DNA from: Phylloscopus collybita
Lineage: Eukaryota; Chordata; Aves; Passeriformes; Phylloscopidae
Length of the DNA stretch: 64,000 bases
Direction: 5' to 3'
NCBI GenBank assembly: GCA_027886175.1
Contig: JAJNNQ010000075.1
Location: forward strand, 4,133,001 to 4,197,000
The position numbers were made by a program, and so were the translations under genes. The notes under the pieces were generated by a model that saw only the letters and a program-made list of their open reading frames with translations, did no database searches and was not told the origin of the DNA. Of the stretch, positions 38,328 through 49,574 are shown piece by piece (position 1 is the first letter of the stretch; each line of letters opens with the position of its first letter).

Positions 38328-38551
38328 ACATCCTGGTTGATGGCAAGGTCTGTGACTGCGACGCCGTGGTGACCTGCCAGGTGGGGGACCCTGTCCCCTT
38401 GCAGGTGAAGCTGACCAACTGGAGCAAGCACAGCGTGGGGCCCTTTGCTCTGACCATGATGCCCTACCAGGATTACCAGAATGGGGTGCACAACTACGAC
38501 CTGCAGGATGCCATCACCTTTGTAGGGTCCAACACCTTCCACATTGATACA
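38328..38551 (+). CDS. TRAPPC9: TRAPPC9 penultimate coding exon (partial gene)
   Basis: TRAPPC9 is a subunit specific to the TRAPPII tethering and Rab-activating complex of the Golgi and endosomal pathway; in mammals it is also linked to NF-kB signalling through NIK and IKK-beta. The exon follows a pyrimidine-rich acceptor ending TTTGCAG at 38327 and ends before the donor GTGAGT at 38552. It begins with 2 bases of a split codon and then reads 74 full codons, from [14 protein letters not shown] to [10 protein letters not shown]. The blocks [15 protein letters not shown] and FVGS are what I recognise from vertebrate TRAPPC9. The alternation of short hydrophobic strands ([20 protein letters not shown]) suits the Ig-like beta-sandwich fold expected in the C-terminal half of Trs120-type proteins; that fold is inference. 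The exon is clearly more GC-rich than the flanking intron. It ends in phase 0, matching the exon at 45716. Earlier exons lie outside the window. Confidence 0.93.
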
Positions 38552-39106
38552 GTGAGTTGTTTTATCACAAGTGTCCGGATTTTGAATGATGTGCATTCGA
38601 AAGGGGCTTCGTTACTCTACTGTGCATTTTAAAGCAGATTAATTTTTGGAAAGCCCCATGATTATGGCAGCTGTTGTTAACAGTGCTGCTGCATTCATCT
38701 GCAATGGTCTCTCTGAAATGGTTTAAGACTGCAATTTCCTACCATGCAAACCTCTAGTAAATTACCAGAGGCAGCAACTCCTGGTGGCTCCAGATCTGGC
38801 TGAGTGTGAACGGGTAACCCTAGACTGAATGTTCAGTGCCATATTGCCAGTCCCTTGAGCTACCCAGCGCAGTCTGCAGTAATGGATTTTAAATAACTTT
38901 TCTTTTTTTTTTCTGTAGTCCGTAAGAAACATTCCCCAGGCTGAGCCAAGGAACTCAGCAAATCAGTTTTAGTCAGGTCCTGAGGAAACACAACGGACTG
39001 CAAAAAGAAAATGCTAAGCATTAATGGGCAATCTGATGAGCTGGTTCATTTCCTGGATGCTTAGCATACTGTTATAAAACCATACAGAAATGCTTAAAAT
39101 GAGGAG

Positions 39107-39147
<41 letters not shown>

Positions 39148-39173
39148 AAAAAAGAAAAAAAGAAAAAAAGAAA
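39107..39173 (+). repeat. Poly(A) of 39 with GAAAAAAA extension
   Basis: 39 A followed by three to four GAAAAAA(A) units, about 555 bases into the last TRAPPC9 intron. No upstream retrotransposed sequence was recognised. Confidence 0.95.
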
Positions 39174-42100
39174 GGCCTCTTTTTAAAACAATTGAGATTA
39201 TGATTTTTCTCTCAAGTGTAGGAGCTTTTCACTTCTAAGGCAAGACACTGAAAATACAGATAACACTACTCTCTCCCATATCCTTCCCTCCTAAAAATAC
39301 AACAAGAAAATACCTGGAATAAAAATTTGTAGGCAATTCTGCAGGGTGGAATGAGCAGCATTTCTGGTAACTCATGAAATAAATATGAAGAAGGAGCTGT
39401 GTGTTTGGGATGGTGCTTAGGACCTTTGTTTAGGTCAGCTCTTCAGATTGGTAATAAAATATATCTGTCAAAATTAAATATATAAGTGAACCTTAGTTAG
39501 AAAGAAACTAAAGGTTAACCACAGAGGTAGTCACCATGCATATTTTTCAATTACTCATCATGGGAGAAAATATTTCTAAAAGCTAATGAGCATGAAATAT
39601 ACCATCGGCTTGAATTTTAATGGGGGCTAACTGCATTCTTATAGCTGAATAATTTAAATATGTCAGCAGAAATCATCCAGGGATGGCTTTCTGTGACTCT
39701 GTTTCTGACAGTGTGGAGTTTTTAATCAGAGTGGTGGTGTTTGGATGCCCAGCTGCCAAAGGGCCTGACCCTCCAGGCTAATGAGGGAAAAGGGAGATGT
39801 CAGTGTGATGTATTCTTACCTTCTGATTGAGTCTTCTACAGGGCAAAAAGTCAGGAGGTCACATCTCTGGTGCCTGCCCAGGCAGCCTTCTCATACGTTA
39901 CAGTCCCTGCTTTTGCCCCATTGCTCAGTGTTTTGACATTTCTCCTGTAAACACAATTCCCAAGAAGTTAAAAATAGAATTGTTTTCTGCTGCTTGTCCT
40001 CCTTTCCAATACAAAAAGGTGAAATGAACAAAATGTCGACTCTTAGACAAGAAGTGTTGCATTTCACAGTGTGTAGTGTTGGCACTCCTCAGGCTGCTAG
40101 GGAAAGTGCTTGGTCATGTTTCTTTGGGGCATAGAGCCCTGATTGTGGAAGAATATCCTTTATGTCTGCCAGAGGCCCTTTCTTCCCTCATAATAACTAA
40201 TTTAGGAATAAAAAATAGATTTCAGAAAGTTCCACCTGTTTGGGGAGGGTGAGGGGAAAGCCCTGGTTTGTGCATTTGATGCTTCAGGGAAGAACCACCA
40301 TGCTCAGAATTGTGCTTATGCTCTGAGTTTGGCCAAAAGTGAGACAGACACTGGTTAAAAAACCCATGAAGCTCATAGCTGGGTGAAAGACAACCAGAGT
40401 TTCTCTTTTTATAAACAAAAGCTGAGATACTGGACCAGATTCCCTGCTGATTTTCAACTCAATGCTGCTGTGTGGAAGTTGTTAAATATGTCCCCATCAT
40501 TTTTTAACCTGAGGTCGTGGGCACTTGACTGTTTTTCTTGTTTAGTGGAGGTGGCTTGAGTTGCTGCCCTTTCCAAGCTGCTCGTGAGAGATGATGCTCC
40601 CCTCTCCCCCAGCAGGCCCAACAGGGCAGACACTGTGAGCACTTGTTTTTGTGCAAAGTTGTCCAGTTTAGCAAAAACTACGTTGGTCAGCAGTTTAAGT
40701 TAATTGGGCTGACTTGACACTGGCACAGGGATGCTGACATGATTTATTGCAGGGCTGGGCTGGGTGGGAGGAAGGATGGAGAATGAAGTCTGGTTTGGTG
40801 TATCACTGGTGCGTGGTCAAGAATGAATGGGAGCATCAGGTATTCCAGCAAGGGCAGATACTCCTCCCCCCACCCTGAAAATTCACTCTGTTGTCATGCA
40901 GGAACCTAACTATTGGATAAAAAAAAACCCCAACAGGTCCCTCTGCCTTCCTAAATGTTGGTTTCATATTAAGTCTCATGCTCAAAAATTCACCATTATT
41001 TTTGATTCCAGACTATAAAGTCTCAAAGCAGTTTCTGCTGCTACCTGGAAGACAGGGGATATATACAGAAATTTTCAGGATGCACATGCTGCTTTGCAGT
41101 GTGAATATAAATTGTGGAAAGGTAAAAGTTACACAATTTTGTATTTCCCTTTCTTGTGGCTTGAAGTCCAATTTAGAAGATTTATCTTGGAAGTAATGGA
41201 ATGATGCTTATTCACCTCTTTGTGCTTTTACCTCAGCTCGATGCAGGCCTGGGTTTGTGTCACTAAGTCTCTGCTGGGATATGCTACTTCAAAAAGCAAA
41301 GTCTTTTCTGGGAAATATTGAAGGATACTGAGTTATTTCCATGCATTTGACATTAAGTAAAATCTGTATTTTTAAGCACAGCTTCTAATTTGGCTAACCT
41401 TACTTTTCTCTGTATTTGACAGAAAGTTACTTTCTCCATTATGACTTAAATATTTGCCAATTTTTGCTCAATGGGCAATTTTGAAACACAAGTTAACATG
41501 GTAGAACCTACCCATTAAAATACAGTGGATTGATTTTTTTATCTTGCTTCACGACATAAAGATTATCTTTTGTCCTATTTTTTTTTATTTTTTACCAATT
41601 TCTTTTTGTTGAATAATTAGTTGATCAAACAGAGTTGCTTTTTGTCAAATTAAAACCAAAAATAATGTCTTCTGTGGAGAATCCTGTAACTCCCAGCAGT
41701 TCATCCTCTCTTGTTGTCCCTGCTTGTGCCATTACTTATTCTCAAGCAGGATTTTTTCCTGTGTGTGTTATCATGCACAAGCTCAAGCGATTGGTAGTGG
41801 GAGATGAGGAGAAATTCATTAGTAGATGGTCATTTTGAATCAGCTCAGAAGCCAGGGTGAACATTTGCTCACTTCTGGCAGGTCCTCTGTGGCCCATCTG
41901 GAACAAATTATTTTTCTTGGCACTGTTTTATTCACACTGTAAACTCTTTGGGGCAGTGAGCAGTAGCTGGCACCAGCCCTAATCTCCAACTGAGCTCCCT
42001 AAGTACTACAGCAGTATAAATAAGTAGTAATTAGTTCTAAGCAATCGCAGTCCCACATGGTAGCCTAAATCAGGGAAGGATTAGGATGGAACTAGAAACT

Positions 42101-43877
42101 TAATTTTTTCTTCTACCTTGGTGGAACAAAGGAGTAATGTGGACTTTTTTCCTTGATTTTTGATGGTTGTTTTCTGAGGTACAAGCTGCTCATCGTTGTT
42201 TCCACTAATGGTGGAATTTTAATAAAACCAGTTTTAACTCTACCCTGACTCAGGAATGTCAGCATCCTGATGAATGATTCAACAGACATACAGGCACATA
42301 TCTGGGCAGTGGCACTACCACAGTTGTGTGCTGCTGGACTGAAGGACAACATGAATTTGGTCTGGGTCAGGCACGAGTCCTGTTCCTCATGGTTTAGCTG
42401 GGTCATGCACTGCAGTCAGTGGGGTGGTGTGTCCTGCCACAGGTGTGACCACCTGAACAGGACACTCTTGAGTGGCTGAGCAAGTCATCAGAGCTTATCC
42501 AGTTTAGGGAACAATTTGCCTCAATCTGCATTTGATCAGGTGAATGCTTGTGTTGAACAGCTGGCTTAGATGTGGACATCCACTTTACAGACATTTGAGT
42601 GGATTCTGTTCCAGACCAAGACACCTGAATGAGGAGGTGTTACCAGGGGTGCAGCCCTCTAAGCTCCAATGGAAGTGTGTGTGGTCTGTAGCAGGTAGAA
42701 CCTGGCTTATTAACACAGGGCTGAGATTCACTTGCCTAAAAGTAGATGTTTGCCATCAAACAGGTGCTGTGTGTATCCTACCAGCCACCAGATGCTGCCA
42801 GAAATCTTGTAAGACATCCTGGACATCTTCCCAGTCCTGTGCAGGTGCCTCAGTGCCTTAGACCATCCCATTACCTGTGTTTAGGAAACTCTGTTCTGGC
42901 TCTGCAGGCTGCCTAGGGAGACCATTCTGTGTTTGCTCCACTGTCTGCATTGACCAGGTATCCTCCTTTTGTGGTAGGAGCTTGGATACCTTGGACTCCT
43001 AAATGGAAGTTTAACCTCAAAATCAGTCCTGTGCCTGGTGTAGCAGCTGGGCTGGATGTGACACTCTACTGACCTGCTGCAGCTGAATGTCTGATCCTTT
43101 GGGAAGGTTTGTAGGCAGCCCCCCTGGAGACACAGCCTTACTTTCCAAAACTGGTTCCTGTTTTGAAGGAAACGTCTTGTAACTTCTGCAGAGCCACCTG
43201 CACTTATGCAAGGTGAAGAGTTCAAGCTCATTTTGCTTCCCTGTTTCTTCTCCAAATCACAAGTGTTGGTACAGTGGTGGTGGTACAACAGCTGTGGGTG
43301 GAGCCCATACCATGAATGTGATGTCTGGTGGTGATGCTGATGAGCCTGAAGCCACTTTCCAGCTTGCCAAGGGCTCTGAGCTGTGCTGTTACAGATATTC
43401 CTTCATGTTGCAGCAAGATTAGGAAAAATGGACCAGGAGCCTGAAAAAGCTAAGGGTCCTGTGAAGTCTTTGTTTGCTGTTTGCCTGCACCCACTGCTGG
43501 CATTAGTGCCTGCCTCTGCCCTCCTCTGGATGAAAGTCCACATCAGTGCCAGTGAGGCAGAAATCAGGCAGGCAGCCCTGGGAGAAGGGGAAGGAAGCAA
43601 GAGGGGGCCTGGCTTGATGTTGTTCTGTGTGTCCAGACGCAGTGCCAGAGGGCAAGAACTTGTACCCAGCCAGGAGGGGAGATGCCAAGGACAGGGTCAG
43701 GGGAACAGCTGTGGCTGCTCTGATCATTCACGTGGAAGACACGATGCTGATACAAGTTTGCTATAGGTCAGCAGAAGTGCTCAGCACCAAAACCAAAGGG
43801 AGCCTGGGCTCTCCAGCTCTGAGGATGTGGCTGCTTGTGAACAGACAGGCCTTCGTGCAGGAGATGCAATTTAGAGT

Positions 43878-44400
43878 CATAGAAGCACAGAATGGTATGG
43901 GTTGGAAGGGAACTTAAAATTCATCTCATTCCAACCCCCCTGCCATGGGCAGGGCCACCTTCCCCTATCCCAGGTTGCTCCAAGGCCCATCCAGACTGGC
44001 TTTGAGCACTTCCAGGGATGGGGCATTCATAGATTCCCTGAGCAACCTGTGCCAGTGCCTCACCACCCTCACAGTAAAGAATTTTTTTCCATATATGTGT
44101 AATCTAAATTCCCCCTCTTTCAATTTGATCCCCATGGTTTTTGTCCTATCACTGCAGATCCTGATGGAGAGTTTTCTAGCCTCTCTGTAGCTCCTTCAGA
44201 TACTGGAAGGTGCTGTGAGGTCTCCACTCAACCTTCTGTTCTCCAGGTTGAACAACCACAACTTTCTCAGCCTCTAGAAGAGCTGCTCCACTACCTTTAG
44301 CAACTTCGTGGCCCCTCTCTGGACTTCTTCCAGTTTAGGGAGATCCAACACAGCAGACTGATAGCCCAGGGGACTACACAGGATGCATGTCTCCTGGCTA
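43878..44400 (-). mobile_element. CR1 LINE fragment in last TRAPPC9 intron
   Basis: Antisense CR1 beginning CATAGAAGCACAGAATGG and GGGTTGGAAGGGAACTT. It continues through CACCACCCTCACAGTAAAGAA, ATCCTGATGGAGAGTTTTC, CTCCAGGTTGAACAACC and CCCCTCTCTGGACTTCTTCC. It is followed almost directly by an AAAAC array. Similar in length to the 17860 copy. Confidence 0.92.
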
Positions 44401-44426
44401 AAGAACCCAGCAGTGAAAGACAAAAA

Positions 44427-44432
44427 AAGAAC

Positions 44433-44463
<31 letters not shown>
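44427..44463 (+). repeat. AAAAC pentanucleotide array
   Basis: About six AAAAC units with minor variation, located just beyond the 5'-truncated end of the CR1 at 43878-44400. Confidence 0.93.
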
Positions 44464-44464
<1 letters not shown>

Positions 44465-45715
44465 GACAACAAAACTAGAACAGGAGAAAATGGAAACAGC
44501 TCAGTCCCTTCACTTCTGAAAGCTACAGAGAATCTGCCTCATGGAAGATGGTGGCTGGAAGTTTTCAGCTCTCTGGAATATCCTTGAGTTCCCTGCACCC
44601 CTGAAATCTTCTGTTGATCCTTGGCCTTCCCCCTCTTCCCCACCATGGCCTTCCCATCATCCCTGTTCTGCTCTTCCCAAGCAGTGGCAAATTGTCCTTC
44701 AGCAAAGGGTGTCCATGAGCACTTTACCAGTTCACACCCATTGTTCATGTCCTGGTTTACCATATGATGAATTTTTTTGTAGTGGGGAACAGCCCTGATC
44801 ACCTGTCTCAGAGCCTCAGCCTTTACTGAGACTTTACTGCTGGGATGAAGCTCCCTTTTCACAATTTTTTGAAAATTTCCATCCAGTTGAGTGGCTTTGT
44901 GTTGATTTGGTGTTTTGCATTTGCTGTAACTTTAACTCAGTTCTAGGCATCCTGAAACTGGATTTAACATCTTGTGGAAGCAGATACTAATTCAAACATT
45001 ATCACATGCTGAACAGTGGTGGGAGTGTTAAAGTTAGAAATTACTGAAGTGTCTTGCTGAAATGATGGACTGAGATATATTATTTGTTGTGAAGATATGG
45101 ATTGTAGATGGATTTGTGATGAAGGAAGATACATAAATGTAGAAACAGTGTGAACTCTGTATATTTAATTCGGACAAGTAAAATCAAGGATGGCTACTGT
45201 TTCTGAGAAGTTTCTTTCTAAACTTCATTATTTCAGTGATAGTGACCTAAGTTCCTGATTAGAATTTGCAGTCAGATTGGGTCTCAGTAATAAGTGAGAA
45301 TGAACTTAGTTATTGCTAAGCTGTTAAATGGTGTATAACCATGTATTAACATTAATTCAGAGACATGATTTAGAACTTTAATAGATATGTTGGTAAATGC
45401 AGTCTAAGGAGAGATTTAGGGTGATCCCTACCTTAAAAAAATTCTGGTTTGGAATCAGTGGCTCCTAAAGGTTCATGTTCTGCTTTGAGCTCTGGCACAG
45501 ATTTACTGCATGAGTGAATAACAGGATTAATTTTTTAATCTAACAGTTTTACTAGAATAGGGACGAGATGTTTACTCCTTTTTGTATGAAAGCATTATTA
45601 AGATGTGAATCAGGAGTACTCTAAGACCCTCTGATGGAGCTAATGAATTGCAAACTGCAATTAATTTGCTTTGTTGATGGTTTATTTGTACTGATTTCTG
45701 TGTTCTCTTTGCCAG

Positions 45716-45895
45716 GTAAAGCCAACCAAAGACTCTGTGTACTTTGGAGCACTTCTCTTCCTCTACACGGGCGATTTCTACCTGAATATCAAATTCCATG
45801 AAGACAACTGCAGCAGGGAGCTGCCTCTGTCCTGGCTCTGCCTTCCCAGTGTCCACATCCGTGCTACAGAGCCCGTGGCCCCAAGGAAGCTGTAA
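45716..45895 (+). CDS. TRAPPC9: TRAPPC9 last coding exon with stop codon
   Basis: This is the terminal coding exon, preceded by a TTCTCTTTGCCAG acceptor (AG at 45714-45715). It opens directly in frame with GTA AAG CCA ACC and reads 59 codons to TAA at 45893-45895. The core [20 protein letters not shown] followed by EDNCSRELP and [10 protein letters not shown] is the conserved TRAPPC9 C-terminus as I know it from mammals. The last residues, [11 protein letters not shown], differ from the mammalian tail as I recall it and are probably a weakly constrained, lineage-variable end. With the exon at 38328-38551 it gives the C-terminal 133 residues. Joining the two exons keeps the frame open, and no stop or frameshift interrupts either, so the gene looks functional here. 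Confidence 0.93.
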   Translation, partial: VKPTKDSVYFGALLFLYTGDFYLNIKFHEDNCSRELPLSWLCLPSVHIRATEPVAPRKL

Positions 45896-46060
45896 CTGCA
45901 CTGTGTGCTACTTGATTAAGCACAGCACACAGCAGTGCTTGGCACATCCTCTGCTTGACCCCAGCTTGTTTCTGTCCAACCCCAGGACACAGTCTCTGCT
46001 TTGGAGGAACACTTTCTGAATTGGCTGACAGTCATTTGGACAGCTGCTTTAGCTAATTTC

Positions 46061-46065
46061 AGAGG

Positions 46066-46099
<34 letters not shown>
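46061..46099 (+). repeat. AG dinucleotide microsatellite in 3' UTR
   Basis: AG units with one AAAG interruption, about 165 bases after the TRAPPC9 stop codon. In the transcript it would be a purine-only tract. Confidence 0.95.
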
Positions 46100-47969
46100 T
46101 TATAACTATGCTGAAGTTTTCCTCTGTTTCCAGAAAGCCTTTGAAACTGTATGCATTATGCTTCAATATACTCCATTGATATCAGTGGTTTGAAAGAGTC
46201 TTGAGGGCTGAATTTTGCCATGTATTTGAAGGTCTTAAATCCTATTTGAATAATCCTGTTTGATAATGTTTCAATAAGATTTGTGCATCTGTATGAAATT
46301 CCTCCTGGTTTATGCTGGACCCATGGCATGTTCCCTTGGGGTAGAGATTTCTGTTAGATTTGTTCACTGGCTTGCTCTTGTTCACGTGTTTGCTGAGAAT
46401 TTGGTGTCTGGTAGTAAGTGGCAGTAGTGTTGCTTTTTAGTGTGTTACTGAAGGTAAGAATAGCCTCCAGTTATTCTCTCCCTCCCCTGAGCCCAGTGCC
46501 ACTTGCTCAGGGGAAAGTCACTGCCTTTAGTTTGGCAGATCTATGAACTAGAAAGGAGAGAGGGTGAGGAAGAGAAAAAGAGTTTTGTCCTTGAGAGAAT
46601 AAATAAGCCAACTTCTGGGCTGCCTAAGGCTTGCCTGTGAATTTAGGCTTTCACAGTTCTGTTTTACACAGTCATAGTCACTTGAACATTTGCAGACTCT
46701 TAAAGATCCACCAGAATTAATCAGATGATCATTAATATAACTTTTCCTGAGTTTTTGCAAACTCTTCTCATCAGATTTTTCATAGTAATATACTGCTTTT
46801 TAAATGTGTCTGGTTTTTTCCTTTTTCTTTTTGTTTTCTTTAAAGCTTGGGGTGGTTCTTTTAAGTTTAATTATTAGACACTTAAGGCCATGGAATTCCT
46901 GAGTGTGAAAGTAGTTGTTGAATGTACTGATAATTTAGCCTATTTTTCAGAATAATGTTTTTGTATAGTGAGACATGTTTTTACCCCATGTAAAGCAGGG
47001 AGATGTCTTAGCTGTATGATTAATACATTATTTCATGGACCATATGTTTAAAACCTATCTCAGTCGTTTCTTAAATACGTATTTAAATTTGGTGGTAGTA
47101 TGCTTTGGGGGTGGATACACCAAGATGTGGCAGGGACACTCCACTTAGCTCTACATGATTTAAATCTACATGCACAACCTCTTTGCAGATTCTTTGTTTA
47201 TTTAGAATTCATGCAAACATGGGCCCCCACTGCATGCCTGGCCTGAGCCTTCCTGCTCAGCTCTGGCTCTCTGCATCGTGCCCAGGGCTACTTTTAGATG
47301 TGACTGGTGTTTTCCATAGGAAAGACAGTGCTCAAAACTCCATTCATTGCATGCTTGCAAATGACTGTTCATCCTAAATATATTCCCAACCTGAGGGATC
47401 TATAGCTGTAGCATGGTACCTGTATTTCCAGTGTATGTAGGGTATTATCTCTAAAAATGTTGTGGCAATTTTATCAATGTTTCTGCTTGAGCTGTGGTTC
47501 TGTACTCAGCCCTGAAAGTGGAAGTTTTCAGTCTTGACCCGATGAAGACCTGAGCCCTTCTGAAGACGTATTTGCAATGATTCACTGCTCTGCCAGTGAG
47601 GTCCAGTAACAAAACTGTTCTTTAGACTGGCACAGTGGCTCTGGGCCTGAGACACCTCTGGAAAGAGGGTCCAACAGCTGAGCTGGGCCTGTTCTTCTGT
47701 TGGTGGAGCTTGGCTGACCAGATTGTGCCATGAGACTGAATTCTCTGTCACTGGATAGGCAATACACAGGAAAATATGATCCAAGGAGAGCAGGAACTAA
47801 ACCAGTGCATCTTCTCTGTAAAAGCTTGGTTTTGACATGAGTATTTGTACTATGTTGCACAACACCATTACAGCAAAATCCAAATTGGGTTTTATTCAGT
47901 GTTACCAGAAGATAATCTGTAGATTCTAGGAGTACAGCTAAGGCTCTGTAAGGACCACATTGCATTTGA

Positions 47970-47975
47970 AATAAA
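47970..47975 (+). terminator. Candidate proximal poly(A) signal AATAAA
   Basis: A canonical hexamer about 2.1 kb after the TRAPPC9 stop codon. It is followed within 40 bases by GTGCTGTTG, a modest GT-rich element of the kind bound by cleavage stimulation factor. It may serve a shorter transcript form. Confidence 0.45.
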
Positions 47976-48804
47976 AATATTGTAAAATAAGTGCTGTTGC
48001 AGTCAGGATGCTTCAGTTTACCCAGCTAAGGGACTATTCTCTAATTAATTTTTGACTGTGTCCTCTGAGAAGAGAGGGTCTTGTTCTGTGGAGCCTGTCC
48101 TGGGATGCAACATTTCTGTGCCTTTTACTTATAAAGGATCCTGATCTACAGCCCACTGAAGCTGTTGGAATGGGAACAGGTTTTATTATAACAAAAGCAG
48201 GCTGCATATTTTCTAGGTATCCAATATGCCATTATAAATCTGCCATATGTGCACATAAATACAAGTTCTTATGTGTGAGCTGACCCTTAAGGGTCTATCT
48301 GTTCATTATATGGTAGACTACTCTGTCCCTTGTCAACTTGGACGCTTAGTTGATTTGGCAATTATGGTATTTCTTCCCCAATTTTCTCACATTTCTACTT
48401 GTCTTGGTGAGGGAGATGAAACACAAGAAGCTCTTCCTTCTGGGGATCACTTTTAACTTGTCCAGAAGGAAGATATTTAAGTGTTAGTGTAATTTGGAGA
48501 AGGGTTGAGGGAAAGGTGCTTAAAATCACTGGGGTTGCTGTCAGGATTGGTCCTTGTATTGCCTGAAAGAAGGATGATACTTGTCTTATGTGCTTTCCTT
48601 TCTTGGTACTGAGAACTTCTTTTTCTTTCTCTGAAACACCCAGCAATTATTTTGAACATGATGAACTGAACTGTTTGTTGTAAATCTGATACGAACCAGT
48701 GGTTGCAATGAATTATTCCTAATTTAAATGGCCATTGCTGAGAGCAGATGTTGATCCCATATATGAAATGCACTGGAGAAGCATAAGTTATGTAACTTTA
48801 ACTG

Positions 48805-48810
48805 AATAAA
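48805..48810 (+). terminator. Candidate distal poly(A) signal AATAAA
   Basis: A canonical hexamer 2.9 kb after the stop codon. It is followed directly by TTGTGTCTTG and then, from about 48865, by TGTGTTCTTGTGTGG. This is the strongest GT-rich downstream context among the AATAAA sites after the gene. Confidence 0.5.
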
Positions 48811-49059
48811 TACTTGTGTCTTGTTATTGACACCTCTGCCAGTCTCTTCAGTCTGTAGTTCTTGGCTGTGTTCTTGTGTGGTTTTGCTGATAATAATGCA
48901 TATCTCTTGATTCTCCATTGTCTCTGAAAGAATGTGTTGGACTCTGGAACTGAAGTTTCAGCTTCACTCAAACTTTCTCTTCCTGGATGAACTCAGAGGT
49001 GGTGGGCCCTGTTTGCTGTATGGTGTGGCTCCTGTGTCAGTGCCTATTCACTCTCAGCT

Positions 49060-49350
49060 GAGGAGGGAGAGAGGCACTCCCTTGAAAGGCAACAAATGGC
49101 CACAAGTTGTGTCCAGGGAGGCTTAGGTTGGATATTAGGAAAAGGTTCTTCCCCTAGAGGGTGATTGGGTGCTGGAACAGGCTCCCCAGGGAAGGGGTCA
49201 CAGCCCAGAGCCTGACAGAGCTCGGGAAGTGTTTGGACAGTGCTCTCAGGCACATGGTGGGACTCCTGGGGATGGTCCTGTGAAGGAGTGGGAGTCAGAT
49301 TTGCTGATTCTTGTGGATCCCTTCCAACTTGGCTTAATCTGTGAGTCTGT
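49060..49350 (+). mobile_element. CR1 LINE fragment, sense
   Basis: Sense CR1 text: AAATGGCCACAAGTTGTGTC, then GGTTGGATATTAGGAAAAGG, GCTGGAACAGGCTCCCCAGG and CTTGTGGATCCCTTCCAAC at the 3' end. It lies 3' of the likely TRAPPC9 poly(A) sites, and a second CR1 3' end follows within 40 bases. Confidence 0.85.
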
Positions 49351-49384
49351 GAAATGCCTCAGTGTCCCAATACTGGTGTCGAGG

Positions 49385-49571
49385 ATGGGGAGGCCCTGGC
49401 CAGGTTGCCCAGAGAAATGATGTCTGTCCCATCCCTGGAGACATTCAAGGTTGGGTTGGACAGGGCTCTGAAAAACCTGATTCAGCTAAGGATATCCCTG
49501 TTCATTGCTGGAGGATTGGAACCAGACCTGTAAATGTTCCTTGCAACCCAGAACATTCCATGATTCTGTCA
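49385..49571 (+). mobile_element. CR1 LINE fragment, second head-to-tail copy
   Basis: Sense CR1 3' end of a different subfamily from its neighbour: GAGGCCCTGGCCAGGTTGCC, CATCCCTGGAGACATTCAAG, GGTTGGACAGGGCTCTG and CCATGATTCTGTCAC. This subfamily matches the antisense copies at 43.9 and 53.5 kb better than the copy beside it. Confidence 0.85.
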
Positions 49572-49574
49572 CTT

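Larger units (their letters stand above)
38552..45715 (+). other. Last TRAPPC9 intron
   Basis: Phase-0 intron of 7,164 bases, from GTGAGT at 38552 to CAG at 45715, so the reading frame of the two flanking exons is kept. It contains a poly(A) tract with a G-interrupted extension at 39107-39173, a minus-strand CR1 at 43878-44400 and an AAAAC array at 44427-44463. Between 39180 and 43870 I saw nothing recognisable apart from short chance open frames. Confidence 0.88.
45896..48830 (+). other. TRAPPC9: TRAPPC9 3' untranslated region (end uncertain)
   Basis: The transcribed tail follows the TAA at 45893-45895. An AG dinucleotide run lies at 46061-46099. AATAAA hexamers occur at 46598-46603, 47970-47975 and 48805-48810. 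The last has by far the richest GT downstream stretch, so the end is set there. The middle one is a good alternative and would shorten the tail to about 2.1 kb. No CR1 or LTR was recognised inside it. Confidence 0.6.

Noticed and set aside
38366..38632. Open frame continuing past the TRAPPC9 exon end
   Set aside because: The frame reads through the GTGAGT donor at 38552 into intron; conservation stops exactly at the donor.
43383..43766. 127-codon + frame, at first glance like a retroviral structural fragment
   Set aside because: Gly/Gln/Arg-rich stretch without any zinc knuckle or other recognisable motif and with no LTR nearby.
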